64,000 bases of DNA, taken from Bacteriovorax sp. PP10. Its GTDB lineage: Bacteria > Bdellovibrionota > Bacteriovoracia > Bacteriovoracales > Bacteriovoracaceae. The notes beneath the pieces are model-generated. The model had not been told where the DNA came from, made no database searches, and was given only the letters and a program-made list of their open reading frames with translations. Within the stretch, counting starts at the first letter, position 1; every line of letters starts with the position of its first letter. The translations under genes and the position numbers were made by a program. The stretch lies in NCBI RefSeq assembly GCF_035013165.1, contig NZ_JAYGJQ010000002.1, positions 496,001-560,000 of the forward strand. Reading direction: 5' to 3'. Below are positions 1 to 8,511 of this stretch, in pieces.

Positions 1-1105
1 GACGGGTTTTGTAACGTGGAAAGAGGCAAAAGAGTTTTGCTTACAACACGGAAGAGAAATCATGACGTCTCCAACGGAAGAGCTCGCAGGAGTTCTGGCC
101 GGTATCGCGACAAGCTGTACAGGGGAGAGATCGTTTGGTTTTAAAAATCTTCGTTCGCAAATTGTTGAGCTGACTTTTGTTGATTATGAAGGGAAAGATG
201 TCACTCTTTACGCTGATAGAAAATTAGAGTGTGGGATTGATCTCTCAACTTACCAAGCAGACTTCGCTCATTACAAACTTTATAAAAATGCTCCCTACCC
301 AAGACTAGAATTCGAAACTGATCTTATGACTGGGACAGAAGGACAGTTGGGTGTAATTGAGAGTGCAGTTCTAAGAACGATAGAGCACTTTCCAGAGACT
401 TTTATTTTTATGTTACTTCCTCGTTGGGAAGAAGACTTTAAACCTCACTTAGAGGTGTTTAAGGCCGTTCAAAACTTTAGAACACAGGTTCGTGCTTGCG
501 AATTCATTGATTCGAATTCACTTTCATATCTTCCGACGGAAAAAAATCCTGGAAAGAATCAAGACGTCATTTTTTTAGAAATTAGAAAAGATGAATTCGA
601 AGATATCTATGAAAACTTACTTAGCCATTTAACTTTAATCAACGAAGATCAGATTTTCGAAATGGATGCCACTAAGTGCCGCGACCTGAGAGTAAGTGTT
701 CCCCGTGCTATTTTTGAGAGAAATAGTCAGATGGGAGTGACGAAAAAAGGAACGGATGTACAGGTGAGTCCTGAGAGATTCGAAGACCTTTTAAACCATT
801 ACAGAGAGATGGGGAAGGTTGGAGTAGCCTATAATTTATTTGGCCACTTCGGTGATGCGCATTTGCACTTTAACTTTATGCCGACTCCTGATAAGAATGA
901 CTTCTGTAACGCTCAACTGGAATCCCTTTACTCTAAAGTTTTAGAGTGGAAAGGCTCTCCATTTGCTGAGCATGGAATCGGACTTTTAAAGAGAAAATTT
1001 ATTGCACCATTTTACAACGACCATCAAAAAAGTGTCTTCAGAGCACTTAAAAATAAATACGATCCTAAGGGACAATTTTTTCCTGAGGGATTTATGACAT
1101 GTTAA
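1..1105 (+). CDS. FAD-linked oxidase (GlcD/lactate dehydrogenase-like), 3' part, truncated by window edge
   Basis: The frame is open from base 2, so the gene begins before the window. What is visible is the second half of the FAD_binding_4 domain (TGERSFGFKNLRSQI is typical of the FAD-contacting segment) followed by an FAD-oxidase C-terminal domain. The latter shows the family motif as GHFGDAHLHF and the closing EHGIGLLKRK plus DPKGQFFPEG. Such enzymes oxidise hydroxy acids such as lactate or glycolate and pass electrons to quinone or cytochrome; the substrate cannot be told here. The stop codon overlaps the rsgA start by 7 bases, which suggests cotranscription and translational coupling. An ATG at 62 is internal, not a start. 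Confidence 0.85.
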   Translation, partial: TGFVTWKEAKEFCLQHGREIMTSPTEELAGVLAGIATSCTGERSFGFKNLRSQIVELTFVDYEGKDVTLYADRKLECGIDLSTYQADFAHYKLYKNAPYPRLEFETDLMTGTEGQLGVIESAVLRTIEHFPETFIFMLLPRWEEDFKPHLEVFKAVQNFRTQVRACEFIDSNSLSYLPTEKNPGKNQDVIFLEIRKDEFEDIYENLLSHLTLINEDQIFEMDATKCRDLRVSVPRAIFERNSQMGVTKKGTDVQVSPERFEDLLNHYREMGKVGVAYNLFGHFGDAHLHFNFMPTPDKNDFCNAQLESLYSKVLEWKGSPFAEHGIGLLKRKFIAPFYNDHQKSVFRALKNKYDPKGQFFPEGFMTC

Positions 1106-2049
1106 GAAAGGCACGCGTCTTTAAATCCGGTAAAAGAGAATTCGAATGCAAAATCTTCGAGACAAATGAAATGGTCATGGCCACGGCATTGGGGAATCTT
1201 CTTAAGGGAGATGAAAACTCAATTGTTGTCGGCGACTATGTCATGATCGATGAACACAATACGATTATGGAAGTGCTGAAGCGTACCAATGAAATGTTTC
1301 GTCTGATTGTTCGTGAACAAAAGAAAAAAGTAACAGCATCAAACTGTGACCTGATGGTTATCGTGAGTTCTGTTTCTCGTCCGGAATATAAAAGAGGAAT
1401 CGTTGATCGATTCCTGGTTCGTGCTCATCAATGGGGGATTCGTCCTCTGATGGTTTTTAACAAGATGGATGAATACGATTCAGCCACTCTTGATATCAAG
1501 TTTGAATTTGATCGCATGAATAACTTAGGCATTGAGTGCTTTGAAGTTTCAGCGGCGAAACAAGATTATAAAAATCAATTTTTGGAATTAGGTTTAGAAG
1601 ACCTGAAGCAAAGACTACAAGGAAAGACGTCGATCTTTTTAGGCCAGTCGGGTGTGGGGAAAAGTAAACTTATCAGTGCGGCTTCAGAGGGGAAAATCAA
1701 TCTTCTTTCTCGTGATGTTGGTAAAGTGGGTAAGGGAAAGCACACGACAACCTGGAGTGAGATTGTTGACTGCGATACTATGTCTTTAATGGATTCTCCC
1801 GGGATCAGATCCTTTGGGGTAGAGGATTTATTAGAGGAAGACCTAATAACGTACTTTCCAGATATCGAAGAAGGTGCGGTTCAATGTAAGTTCTCGAATT
1901 GTGCACACACGGAAGATTCACCAGGGTGTTTTTTCTATTCTAAACTTGACCAAAACGCTTACGAAACAACACTTATCATGTCGAGATTAGAATCCTATCT
2001 TCGAATGAGAGAAGAAATTTCCGAGACACCAAGTTATCTAAAAAAATAG
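1099..2049 (+). CDS. rsgA: Ribosome small subunit-dependent GTPase A
   Basis: Late 30S ribosome assembly GTPase. The G motifs appear in circularly permuted order, diagnostic of the RsgA/YjeQ family: G4 NKMD at residues 121-124, then the P-loop GQSGVGKSK at 182-190, then G3 DSPG at 232-235. An OB-fold region occupies about residues 1-75, and the C-terminal zinc-binding site is visible as C263, C268, H270 and C277. The length of 316 aa is normal for the family. It overlaps the preceding oxidase gene by 7 bases, with the ATG embedded in the oxidase stop region. Confidence 0.95.
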   Translation: MLRKARVFKSGKREFECKIFETNEMVMATALGNLLKGDENSIVVGDYVMIDEHNTIMEVLKRTNEMFRLIVREQKKKVTASNCDLMVIVSSVSRPEYKRGIVDRFLVRAHQWGIRPLMVFNKMDEYDSATLDIKFEFDRMNNLGIECFEVSAAKQDYKNQFLELGLEDLKQRLQGKTSIFLGQSGVGKSKLISAASEGKINLLSRDVGKVGKGKHTTTWSEIVDCDTMSLMDSPGIRSFGVEDLLEEDLITYFPDIEEGAVQCKFSNCAHTEDSPGCFFYSKLDQNAYETTLIMSRLESYLRMREEISETPSYLKK

Positions 2050-2105
2050 TAAAAGAATTCTGATTCCCTCCGATGAGTTACGTAAGTCTAACTCGGAGAG
2101 CGATT

Positions 2106-2567
2106 ATGTCTGAATTTAAAGTACTAGATTTCAACAAGAAAAAAGCAGATACAATTGAACAAAAGCGCAGAGCTTTTAATCGTATTGTTTTCCAAAATTT
2201 TTTGGGAGCGTATTCGGTTATTGATGATAATGGATCAATTTATCCTGTAACGATGGTAGATATCGCAGGGGATGGTTGTTCATTTCAGGTTCCTTGGAAT
2301 CCAACACGAGATAAAAAATTAGCGTCTGGTTTTGAAGTGAACATGAGAATGTATTTCACAGATAAATCATATATTCCTGTGATCATGAATGTACGCCACG
2401 GTAAAGAAGTCCTGGGTTCTGACGGGATTACTTACATGCAATATGGGTGTGAATTCGATAAGACCGTAGCGACATTTGAAGCTATGCAAAGCTTTATTGA
2501 TTTCATTTACAGATTTGCAGAGCATTCAGCTATCGATAAAGGTGACACTAAGGTCTATTTCAGATAA
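2106..2567 (+). CDS. PilZ-like domain protein
   Basis: Protein of 153 aa. An RRAFNR segment is followed by DIAGDGCSFQVP, which resembles the RxxxR and D/NxSxxG elements of PilZ c-di-GMP-binding domains, although the second motif is imperfect. A PilZ-type receptor role is therefore inferred, not certain. The frame is open from an ATG at 2073, but the ATG at 2106 is preceded by GGAGAG at the right distance and is the better start. There is no signal peptide, so the protein should be cytoplasmic. It is a single gene between rsgA and an oxidoreductase-like gene. Confidence 0.65.
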   Translation: MSEFKVLDFNKKKADTIEQKRRAFNRIVFQNFLGAYSVIDDNGSIYPVTMVDIAGDGCSFQVPWNPTRDKKLASGFEVNMRMYFTDKSYIPVIMNVRHGKEVLGSDGITYMQYGCEFDKTVATFEAMQSFIDFIYRFAEHSAIDKGDTKVYFR

Positions 2568-2619
2568 TAGCAGCGCGCTATTTATCCATTTTAATATTCA
2601 TATTCTCACTTCATATGTT

Positions 2620-2653
2620 AGATTTGTACTCCTAGTTTTGGGGGTACAAATCT
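2620..2653 (+). promoter_or_regulatory. Hairpin abutting the start codon, with the Shine-Dalgarno in its loop
   Basis: AGATTTGTAC (2620-2629) and GTACAAATCT (2644-2653) form a perfect 10-bp inverted repeat. The 14-base loop contains most of the GGGGG ribosome-binding site (2640-2644), and CC at 2631-2632 could extend the pairing into it. The ATG follows directly at 2654. This could be a translational control hairpin or a DNA operator; which of the two is inference. Confidence 0.55.
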
Positions 2654-3856
2654 ATGAAAATGGCCATCGTTGGCTCTGGTCCACTAGCAATCTTAGCAGC
2701 TCATCACTTCGATCAAATCGGGGCTGAGGTTTCGTTATTCCAAAGATCTCCTTTGGGCGGAAACTTGCGTACACTTATGGACACCCACCCAGAATTTAAA
2801 ATTACATTTGAAAATAAAGAAACCACACTCAAAGAATTTTTTGAGAAGGTGATGGTTCCTGCTGTGTCTGATTTAGAACAATATAATCTGACAAAACATG
2901 GTGACGTTCTTCGCGTACATAAAAGATTTCTATCGAAAGGGGAAGTGGTCCCAGGTAGAACCAGACTTTATGATTTGTTCCGCGTGGTTTTTTCGAGAAA
3001 TCCACAAGAGACGATTGTAAAACAAATGGAAGAGAGCCCTGAGCTCTTTGCTCACCTTGGTGAAGAAGTGATTCAATCGCTTCATAAACCAGTGGAGAGT
3101 TTTGATGATTTCGATATTGTTATCGAAGCCCGTGGTTTTGGAAAAACTCCAAATCCAATGGGAGCAGGTAATAGTCTTGCTTTAAATGAGAACAATCTAA
3201 AAGACAGCTCACTGCTGTTTTATGAAAAAGATATTTTCACAAAACTAAATTTAGAAAATAAAAAAACGGTGATCTTAGTTGGTAACGGGCCTACGTGTAT
3301 GCTGGCACTGTTAAAGTTTAATGACTGGCTTTTAACAAATCCAGGCCATGAACTTCACTGGGTGACTAATGAGAAAGCTGATACATCTTCTGGTGTAAAG
3401 TGGCTCGATCAGCAAGTCACAGCATTTCGCAAAGAAATTGAAGATCGTTTTGATAAAGCGAAACTGACATATGAAACAAAGATTCGTGAGTGGCGCGATC
3501 TGGAAGATTACGTAAAAGTAAAAGTTCCAAAACCGATTGAACCAACACCATTACTGGTTGTTCATGAAGGTTATGACGTAACGTCAGTCGATAGATTATT
3601 AGACCGCGAAGGTGTCTTCACAACGATTGAGAGTCCTGACTTCAGAGAGTTTGCGACGAAGCCATCAGACATGATGACACTCGCTGCAGACGCACTTTGT
3701 ATTGCTCGTGGAGTAAGTGCAGAGTCTCTTGCTGGAAACAGCATGCTGGACACTGAACCTGGTTTCTACGTGCTTAATTCACTATCGATCGATACAGCTT
3801 TAGAAGACATTAAAAAAATAGAACAAGATATTTTAAACTACTTTAAGAAAGCATAG
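2654..3856 (+). CDS. FAD/NAD(P)-binding oxidoreductase-like protein
   Basis: Protein of 400 aa that begins with a Rossmann nucleotide-binding segment (MAIVGSGPLAILAA, then an acidic or polar turn). A second Rossmann-like strand-turn appears about residue 205 (VILVGNGPTCMLAL). Two dinucleotide folds in this order resemble flavoprotein disulfide or amine oxidoreductases, but the redox-active cysteines of the disulfide family are not visible, so substrate and reaction are unknown. Two ATGs (2654 and 2660) are possible starts; the GGGGG at 2640-2644 fits the first better. The following lipoprotein gene starts 5 bases after the stop, so the two are probably one transcript. Confidence 0.6.
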   Translation: MKMAIVGSGPLAILAAHHFDQIGAEVSLFQRSPLGGNLRTLMDTHPEFKITFENKETTLKEFFEKVMVPAVSDLEQYNLTKHGDVLRVHKRFLSKGEVVPGRTRLYDLFRVVFSRNPQETIVKQMEESPELFAHLGEEVIQSLHKPVESFDDFDIVIEARGFGKTPNPMGAGNSLALNENNLKDSSLLFYEKDIFTKLNLENKKTVILVGNGPTCMLALLKFNDWLLTNPGHELHWVTNEKADTSSGVKWLDQQVTAFRKEIEDRFDKAKLTYETKIREWRDLEDYVKVKVPKPIEPTPLLVVHEGYDVTSVDRLLDREGVFTTIESPDFREFATKPSDMMTLAADALCIARGVSAESLAGNSMLDTEPGFYVLNSLSIDTALEDIKKIEQDILNYFKKA

Positions 3857-3861
3857 GTCTT

Positions 3862-4602
3862 ATGAAAAATATTTTTATGCCATTGATGATTTCAGGATTA
3901 GTGCTTTTAGGATCATGTTCTTCTAATTTAAAACCTAGAGACGTGGCCCAGTACTATGCTTCAACAGGTGTTGAAAAATATTTTCTTTCTGATCTTCCAG
4001 ATTGGGCAAACTATAGTGTGTCTGCTGGATGTTTTAGAACGAGCGGAATCAGGTATTTTGATATCGACGCTTTAATGAAGAGTTATTCATTACAATACAG
4101 TGAAGCCGTTCAGATTCAGGCAACCTTCAATGAAGAGTACCTGGTTTTAAAAAAGCAGCCAGGAGTGACGATCGGACTTAAAGAAGAGGAAGCCGTCTTC
4201 TTCAGAGCAAGTGAGAGAGTTAATAGTAAGATTAATTTCTTTGAAGCACCGACATTTAAACAGGTTCACTTAATCTGGTTAGATGAAGCACTAAAAGGAA
4301 AGAAGCAGGAAAATAAGCTACGAGCATTTTTACAGTCTTCAGTTCACGACAACGGATTTCCTGTTCTGATTTCAGCATGCTTAACGAAGAGTGAGATCGA
4401 AGCAAAATTTCCTAACGTTGCCTTGAAAGCAATCAGTGCGGAAATGTTTTCTGTCTACGATACAAATGGAGTGAAACAACCAAGCATCCATACCGAGCTT
4501 GATAGTTTTTTCAAACCAGATCAAAAGATCATTTTTTATTCACAAGAACCTAAAAAATCCCTGGATAACATCAAGGGCAATTATAAAGTGTCTAACTACT
4601 AA
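3862..4602 (+). CDS. Predicted lipoprotein of unknown function
   Basis: 246 aa. The N-terminus is a lipoprotein signal (MKNIFMPLMISGLVLLGSC) with the lipidated cysteine at position 19. No known domain is recognised in the mature part. The gene lies 5 bases behind the oxidoreductase-like gene and 12 bases ahead of the cyclophilin gene, so it sits in a probable three-gene operon. Confidence 0.7.
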   Translation: MKNIFMPLMISGLVLLGSCSSNLKPRDVAQYYASTGVEKYFLSDLPDWANYSVSAGCFRTSGIRYFDIDALMKSYSLQYSEAVQIQATFNEEYLVLKKQPGVTIGLKEEEAVFFRASERVNSKINFFEAPTFKQVHLIWLDEALKGKKQENKLRAFLQSSVHDNGFPVLISACLTKSEIEAKFPNVALKAISAEMFSVYDTNGVKQPSIHTELDSFFKPDQKIIFYSQEPKKSLDNIKGNYKVSNY

Positions 4603-4614
4603 TAGGAGAACAAT

Positions 4615-5151
4615 ATGTTTGGAATGGGCGTAAAGAAAAGTGACTACAAAGAAAACCTTGACCGTGTAACGGCAGTTTTCACAACTAACATGGGAGAGTT
4701 CGAAGCTGAACTTTTCGCAAAAGAAGCACCAGAGACAGTTTGGAACTTCATCAACCTTGCAGAAGGAAGACAAGAAACTCCAGCTAAAACTGGGCCATAC
4801 TACGATGGATTAGTTTTCCACCGTGTAATTGATAACTTCATGATCCAAGGTGGATGCCCAGAAGGTTCAGGAAGAGGCGGACCAGGATATAAATTCCAAG
4901 ATGAAACTCAACCAGGTCTTCGTCATACGGCTCCTGGAATTCTTTCTATGGCAAACGCAGGACCGGGAACAAACGGATCTCAATTTTTCATTACGCTAGT
5001 GCCAACTCCACATTTAGATGGAAGACACACTGTATTTGGAAAAATTACATCTGGAATGGATGTTGTTTCTAAAATTGGAAAAACTCCAGTTGGTGCAGGC
5101 GACCGTCCAGTGAAAGAAGTAAAAATTGAGAAAGTTACGATCAAGAGATAA
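4615..5151 (+). CDS. Cyclophilin-type peptidyl-prolyl cis-trans isomerase
   Basis: 178 aa. Typical cyclophilin signatures are present: FHRVIDNFMIQGG with the catalytic Arg, the GRGGPGYKFQDE segment, and NAGPGTNGSQFFIT lining the proline pocket. It catalyses isomerisation of Xaa-Pro bonds. No signal peptide is visible, so it should be cytoplasmic, in the PpiB-like class. The start is preceded by AGGAG at 4604-4608. It is the last gene of the run beginning at 2654; the next gene has its own leader. Confidence 0.92.
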   Translation: MFGMGVKKSDYKENLDRVTAVFTTNMGEFEAELFAKEAPETVWNFINLAEGRQETPAKTGPYYDGLVFHRVIDNFMIQGGCPEGSGRGGPGYKFQDETQPGLRHTAPGILSMANAGPGTNGSQFFITLVPTPHLDGRHTVFGKITSGMDVVSKIGKTPVGAGDRPVKEVKIEKVTIKR

Positions 5152-5171
5152 TTTCTTTATCTAATTTTTAT

Positions 5172-5194
5172 TTGACACTAATTATTACAGTGTC
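5172..5194 (+). promoter_or_regulatory. Palindromic operator-like site overlapping a TTGACA hexamer upstream of the porin gene
   Basis: GACACT (5174-5179) and AGTGTC (5189-5194) form a perfect 6-bp inverted repeat with a 9-base spacer. It overlaps TTGACA at 5172-5177, which could be a -35 element; the expected -10 (CAAGAT at 5195-5200) is poor. The arrangement would suit repression or activation of the outer-membrane protein gene. Only the repeat itself is seen directly. Confidence 0.4.
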
Positions 5195-5237
5195 CAAGAT
5201 AGTTGCTGATCTTAACTTAATCTCGACGAGGGGAATT

Positions 5238-6254
5238 ATGAAAGCACTAACTATCTTGGCCACTGTTGCTCTAACAAGCACATCTGCCTTTGCTCTAGAC
5301 ACTGTTATGGCCGCTAAAGGGCGTTTCGATTACATCCACACTAAAACTGAAAATAAGCCAGGTGGAGAAACTTCTTCTGGTGTATTAACGACTTCATACT
5401 TGAAGTTAATCATTGACTCAAAAGTCAACGAATCAACAACAGCTAAGTTAACTCTAGATTTCAAACCAAATCCAACAACAGATAACGGAACTTCTGGTCT
5501 CGTTGATGAGGCATACTTAACAAAGAGATTTGAAGCTCTGTCAGTGATCGTTGGAAAGCAGGCCGTAATGACTGGTGGACGTGAGAACGATTACTCAGGT
5601 CGTGATGTATATATGTTCTCTCGTTTTGCTGATTCAATCACAAAGAACTTAGTTGGTGCTTCTGCTGGTTATTCAATGTTTGGACAAAATGCTTACATTC
5701 AATACCTACAACAAACTGACGCTAACCAAACTCCATTAACAGATAAAAAAGTTATTGGTGCTGCTTACTACGGTGAGTGGATGAATAAAATGATTATGCC
5801 GATCGTGTCTTACCATAAACTTGGGACAGACCGTCCTGGTGCATATAACACGCAAATGGTAGGAAGCTTACGTGTAAACGTTGATAAGTTTTTTGTTGAA
5901 GCAGACTATCTTGTTCTTAAACAAGAAAAGTTAACGGCAGCAGGGGACGCGAAACTTAATACTATCGTAGCTCACGCTCGTTATCTTTTTGACCAAGGAT
6001 TCCAACCATTCGTTAAGTACATTAATGAAGATGGGAAAAAAGGATACGGCGGGATTGTTGCTGGATCAACTGATTCTGAAAGATCTGCATTTGAAGTTGG
6101 TCTAGAGTACTACCCAACGAAAGATGAAGACATGAGATACCATGTTGTTTATGACAACTCGACTTCTAAGAAAACAAGCCCAGGGCCAACTCAAAAAGTT
6201 GAAGAACAAAAGATTTTCGCTGGTATCGCGTTTAACTACAATCTACTTAAGTAA
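5238..6254 (+). CDS. Outer-membrane beta-barrel (porin-like) protein
   Basis: 338 aa with a clear Sec signal peptide (MKALTILATVALTSTSAFA, cleavage before LDT). The mature part alternates polar and hydrophobic residues in short strands (for example KLTLDFKP, NAYIQYLQQ, EVGLEYYP) and ends in a strand of the type IAFNYNLLK, as expected of an outer-membrane barrel. A general porin or channel role is inferred; specificity is unknown. The reading frame is open from 5172, but GAGGGG at 5228-5233 places the start at ATG 5238. A strong bidirectional terminator follows. Confidence 0.75.
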   Translation: MKALTILATVALTSTSAFALDTVMAAKGRFDYIHTKTENKPGGETSSGVLTTSYLKLIIDSKVNESTTAKLTLDFKPNPTTDNGTSGLVDEAYLTKRFEALSVIVGKQAVMTGGRENDYSGRDVYMFSRFADSITKNLVGASAGYSMFGQNAYIQYLQQTDANQTPLTDKKVIGAAYYGEWMNKMIMPIVSYHKLGTDRPGAYNTQMVGSLRVNVDKFFVEADYLVLKQEKLTAAGDAKLNTIVAHARYLFDQGFQPFVKYINEDGKKGYGGIVAGSTDSERSAFEVGLEYYPTKDEDMRYHVVYDNSTSKKTSPGPTQKVEEQKIFAGIAFNYNLLK

Positions 6255-6265
6255 TTAATTTAGAT

Positions 6266-6302
6266 AAAAAAAAGGGGAGCTGAAAAGCCCCCCTTTTTTT
6301 AT
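6266..6302. terminator. Bidirectional intrinsic terminator between porin gene and recJ
   Basis: An A-run plus GGGG, a short GC/GC inner pair around a TGAAAA loop, then CCCCC and a T-run of seven. The flanking A and T runs let it serve both converging genes. Confidence 0.85.
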
Positions 6303-8000
6303 CTAGTCAAATTCAACTTTATCAACCATCAACTGTATCGACTCATTCCCATTAAAGCGATTTAGCCCCAACGTAAAATAAACCGACAGGTCTTCATGTT
6401 TCAAATTCTGAGTAGAGTAAATCTCTGCCGGAGAACTTGCTTCATGTTTTCCAATATAATTAAAACTAATCCCTTTCAGTTTTACTTTCTCTTTTGAAAG
6501 ACTCCATCTCACGTGCACATCTTTCATCAAATCAAATGATTCAAGCTTCACACCTTTGATACGGAACTTTGGTTTTTCATTCCCCATTCCAAATGGTTCT
6601 AATAAATCTAAATCGCGCATTAACTGAGGATTAATTTCAGTCGCATCGATATCCAGGTCATAAAAATCCATTCTTGTACGAGTGATCGCCGGAATGTCTT
6701 TTAAACGTGCATTCATGTTATCAATAAAAGCGCGAAGGTTTTCTTTCGGCATTGATAATCCAGCTGCGGCCTTATGGCCTCCAAACTTCAAAAACAATGC
6801 TTCTTCAGCTTTTAGTAAACTGAAAATATCCAGGTTGCCGGCACTTCTGCAAGACGCTTTGATAATCCCGTCATGTTCTGAATCGGTAAACACAATTGCT
6901 GGCACTTTAAATGTCTCAACTAACTTAGAGGCCACGATACCAATAACACCTTCATGCCAGTGTGGTTGATAAACGATGGTTATAAGATGTTCACCATCAA
7001 AGTATTTTAATTCTTGTTTTACCTGGTCGCGAGCTTCAGTGAAAACTTCACTCTGAATGAATTTTCTTTCTGTATTACAGCTCACCAGAAGATCGTAGTA
7101 CTCGCGTGCCTTTTCAGCATTGTCGCAGATTAAAAGTGCAAGGGAAGCTTCTGGATGCTCCAGACGTCCTTTTGAGTTAATCAAAGGTCCAATATGAAAG
7201 GCCAGTTTTTCAGAAGGAATTGTTTTTGCTTTTAACTCTTCACTTGTAAAGAAAGCGCGAAGCCCAGGGTACTCTGTATCTTTTAAAAGTTTTAAACCAT
7301 GGCGAACCAGTTTTAAATTGAGTGGACTTAAGTGAGCAAGGTCACAAATTGTTCCAATCGCCACAAATTGAAGAAGAGAGTAGATCGAAGGAATCTTTTG
7401 ACCTTTTTTAATCAGGTCATTTCTGATTTGCATCGCAAGAGCAAACCCTACAGTCACTCCGGCCATCGTTTTAAGCTGATCGTAATCAGGGTTATCTATT
7501 TCATCACGTCTGTTTGGATTGATGACTGCAAAGGCATTAGGCATCGTCTCGCGGGCATCTTTATGGTGATCAGTGATGATCAGGTCCAGACCTTTTTCGA
7601 GAGCGTAGTCTGCTGCTTCGTTATTGCTGATACCGCAGTCGACAGTGATTAAAATTTTAAGTTTGTTTTCAACGGCCTCATCAATACTTGAAAGATGAAG
7701 TCCGTACCCTTCAATAAAGCGCGAAGGCTGAACCGTACTTACGTTCACTCCAAGCATTTTAAAAAAGTGGAAGAGTAGAGCACACGAAGTTGTTCCATCC
7801 ACATCATAGTCGCCATAGATCCCGATTTTCTCTTCGCGATCAATCGCTTCGATAATACGGGCCGAGGCCTTCTCCAGATCTTTGAGCGAACTCATGTCTG
7901 GAATGGTTTTTAAATCCCAAGATAGAAAATCTTCAATCATCTTGTGAGTGAAGCCTTTTTTATCAAAAAGTCTTTGAATGATAGGATGGAGTTGTTGCAT
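6303..8000 (-). CDS. recJ: Single-stranded-DNA-specific 5'-3' exonuclease RecJ
   Basis: 565 aa, normal RecJ length. DHH-family motifs are in order: GDYDVDG at residues 63-69, DCGI at 121-124, TDHHKD with DHH at 144-146, and the DHHA1 motif GGHKAAAGLSM further on. These residues bind the catalytic Mn2+/Mg2+. The enzyme degrades single-stranded DNA in recombination and mismatch or base-excision repair. Transcribed leftward; a small zinc-ribbon gene lies 37 bases upstream on the same strand and may be cotranscribed. Confidence 0.95.
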   Translation of the reverse strand: MQQLHPIIQRLFDKKGFTHKMIEDFLSWDLKTIPDMSSLKDLEKASARIIEAIDREEKIGIYGDYDVDGTTSCALLFHFFKMLGVNVSTVQPSRFIEGYGLHLSSIDEAVENKLKILITVDCGISNNEAADYALEKGLDLIITDHHKDARETMPNAFAVINPNRRDEIDNPDYDQLKTMAGVTVGFALAMQIRNDLIKKGQKIPSIYSLLQFVAIGTICDLAHLSPLNLKLVRHGLKLLKDTEYPGLRAFFTSEELKAKTIPSEKLAFHIGPLINSKGRLEHPEASLALLICDNAEKAREYYDLLVSCNTERKFIQSEVFTEARDQVKQELKYFDGEHLITIVYQPHWHEGVIGIVASKLVETFKVPAIVFTDSEHDGIIKASCRSAGNLDIFSLLKAEEALFLKFGGHKAAAGLSMPKENLRAFIDNMNARLKDIPAITRTRMDFYDLDIDATEINPQLMRDLDLLEPFGMGNEKPKFRIKGVKLESFDLMKDVHVRWSLSKEKVKLKGISFNYIGKHEASSPAEIYSTQNLKHEDLSVYFTLGLNRFNGNESIQLMVDKVEFD

Positions 8001-8037
8001 ATCTATTCATAGCATTAATGCTACGAAAAGTGATCAA

Positions 8038-8286
8038 TTACCAGAGAACTGTAAGACCTTTTATGACATCTTCGTCGTGCATTTCATGACCGAAGGCGAA
8101 AAGTTTCTCATAATCTGCTTGAGATTTAGAATGTACCTTTGAGAAGTAGTTGACAGGGAGAAATGACTTCTTGCAGCCATTGCATTTTTGCGGCTCTTGG
8201 TGAGACTCGTTCATATGTCCACATACATGGCATTTCTTGATAATAAGTTTGTCGTTCTTAATCTGACCTTTTAATTCTACTTTCAT
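8038..8286 (-). CDS. Small zinc-ribbon protein
   Basis: 82 aa. Two Cys pairs, C19-x2-C22 and C35-x2-C38 (CHVCGH and CNGC), separated by 12 residues, form a likely zinc ribbon. The rest has no recognised domain and there is no signal peptide. Same strand as recJ, 37 bases upstream of it. The function is unknown; proteins of this shape may bind nucleic acid or another protein, but nothing in the sequence decides this. Confidence 0.6.
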   Translation of the reverse strand: MKVELKGQIKNDKLIIKKCHVCGHMNESHQEPQKCNGCKKSFLPVNYFSKVHSKSQADYEKLFAFGHEMHDEDVIKGLTVLW

Positions 8287-8455
8287 GATGATTCCTATTT
8301 CACGAAGAGTTGCGTCCCTACAAATTTACTTGAACATTCCTTAGCTCAAGCTGGCTGTAAAAGCTCTTCGCCTCTTTCGATCAAAATACTTAGGGAATAA
8401 TGGAAGTTTTTTCCGCTTTTTCACTGGAGTGAAATGGTCAGATAAAAAAAGATAA

Positions 8456-8488
8456 GGCCCGCAAATACCGTGACGATATTTGCGGGCC
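8456..8488 (-). terminator. Intrinsic terminator of the secreted Gln/Met-rich protein gene
   Basis: Perfect 12-bp stem, GGCCCGCAAATA (8456-8467) with TATTTGCGGGCC (8477-8488) and a 9-base loop. On the minus strand it is followed by TTATC and a T-run. The rest of 8287-8511 shows only a short TCACT/AGTGA palindrome and nothing else I can call. Confidence 0.85.
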
Positions 8489-8511
8489 AACAAAAGGGGT
8501 GTGAGAAAATT

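Noticed and set aside
2476-2727. An 83-residue frame across the end of the PilZ-like gene
   Set aside because: It overlaps two better supported genes in other frames and has no ribosome-binding site or domain.
5172-5237. N-terminal extension of the porin-like protein to ATG 5172
   Set aside because: It would destroy the signal peptide; GAGGGG before ATG 5238 is decisive.
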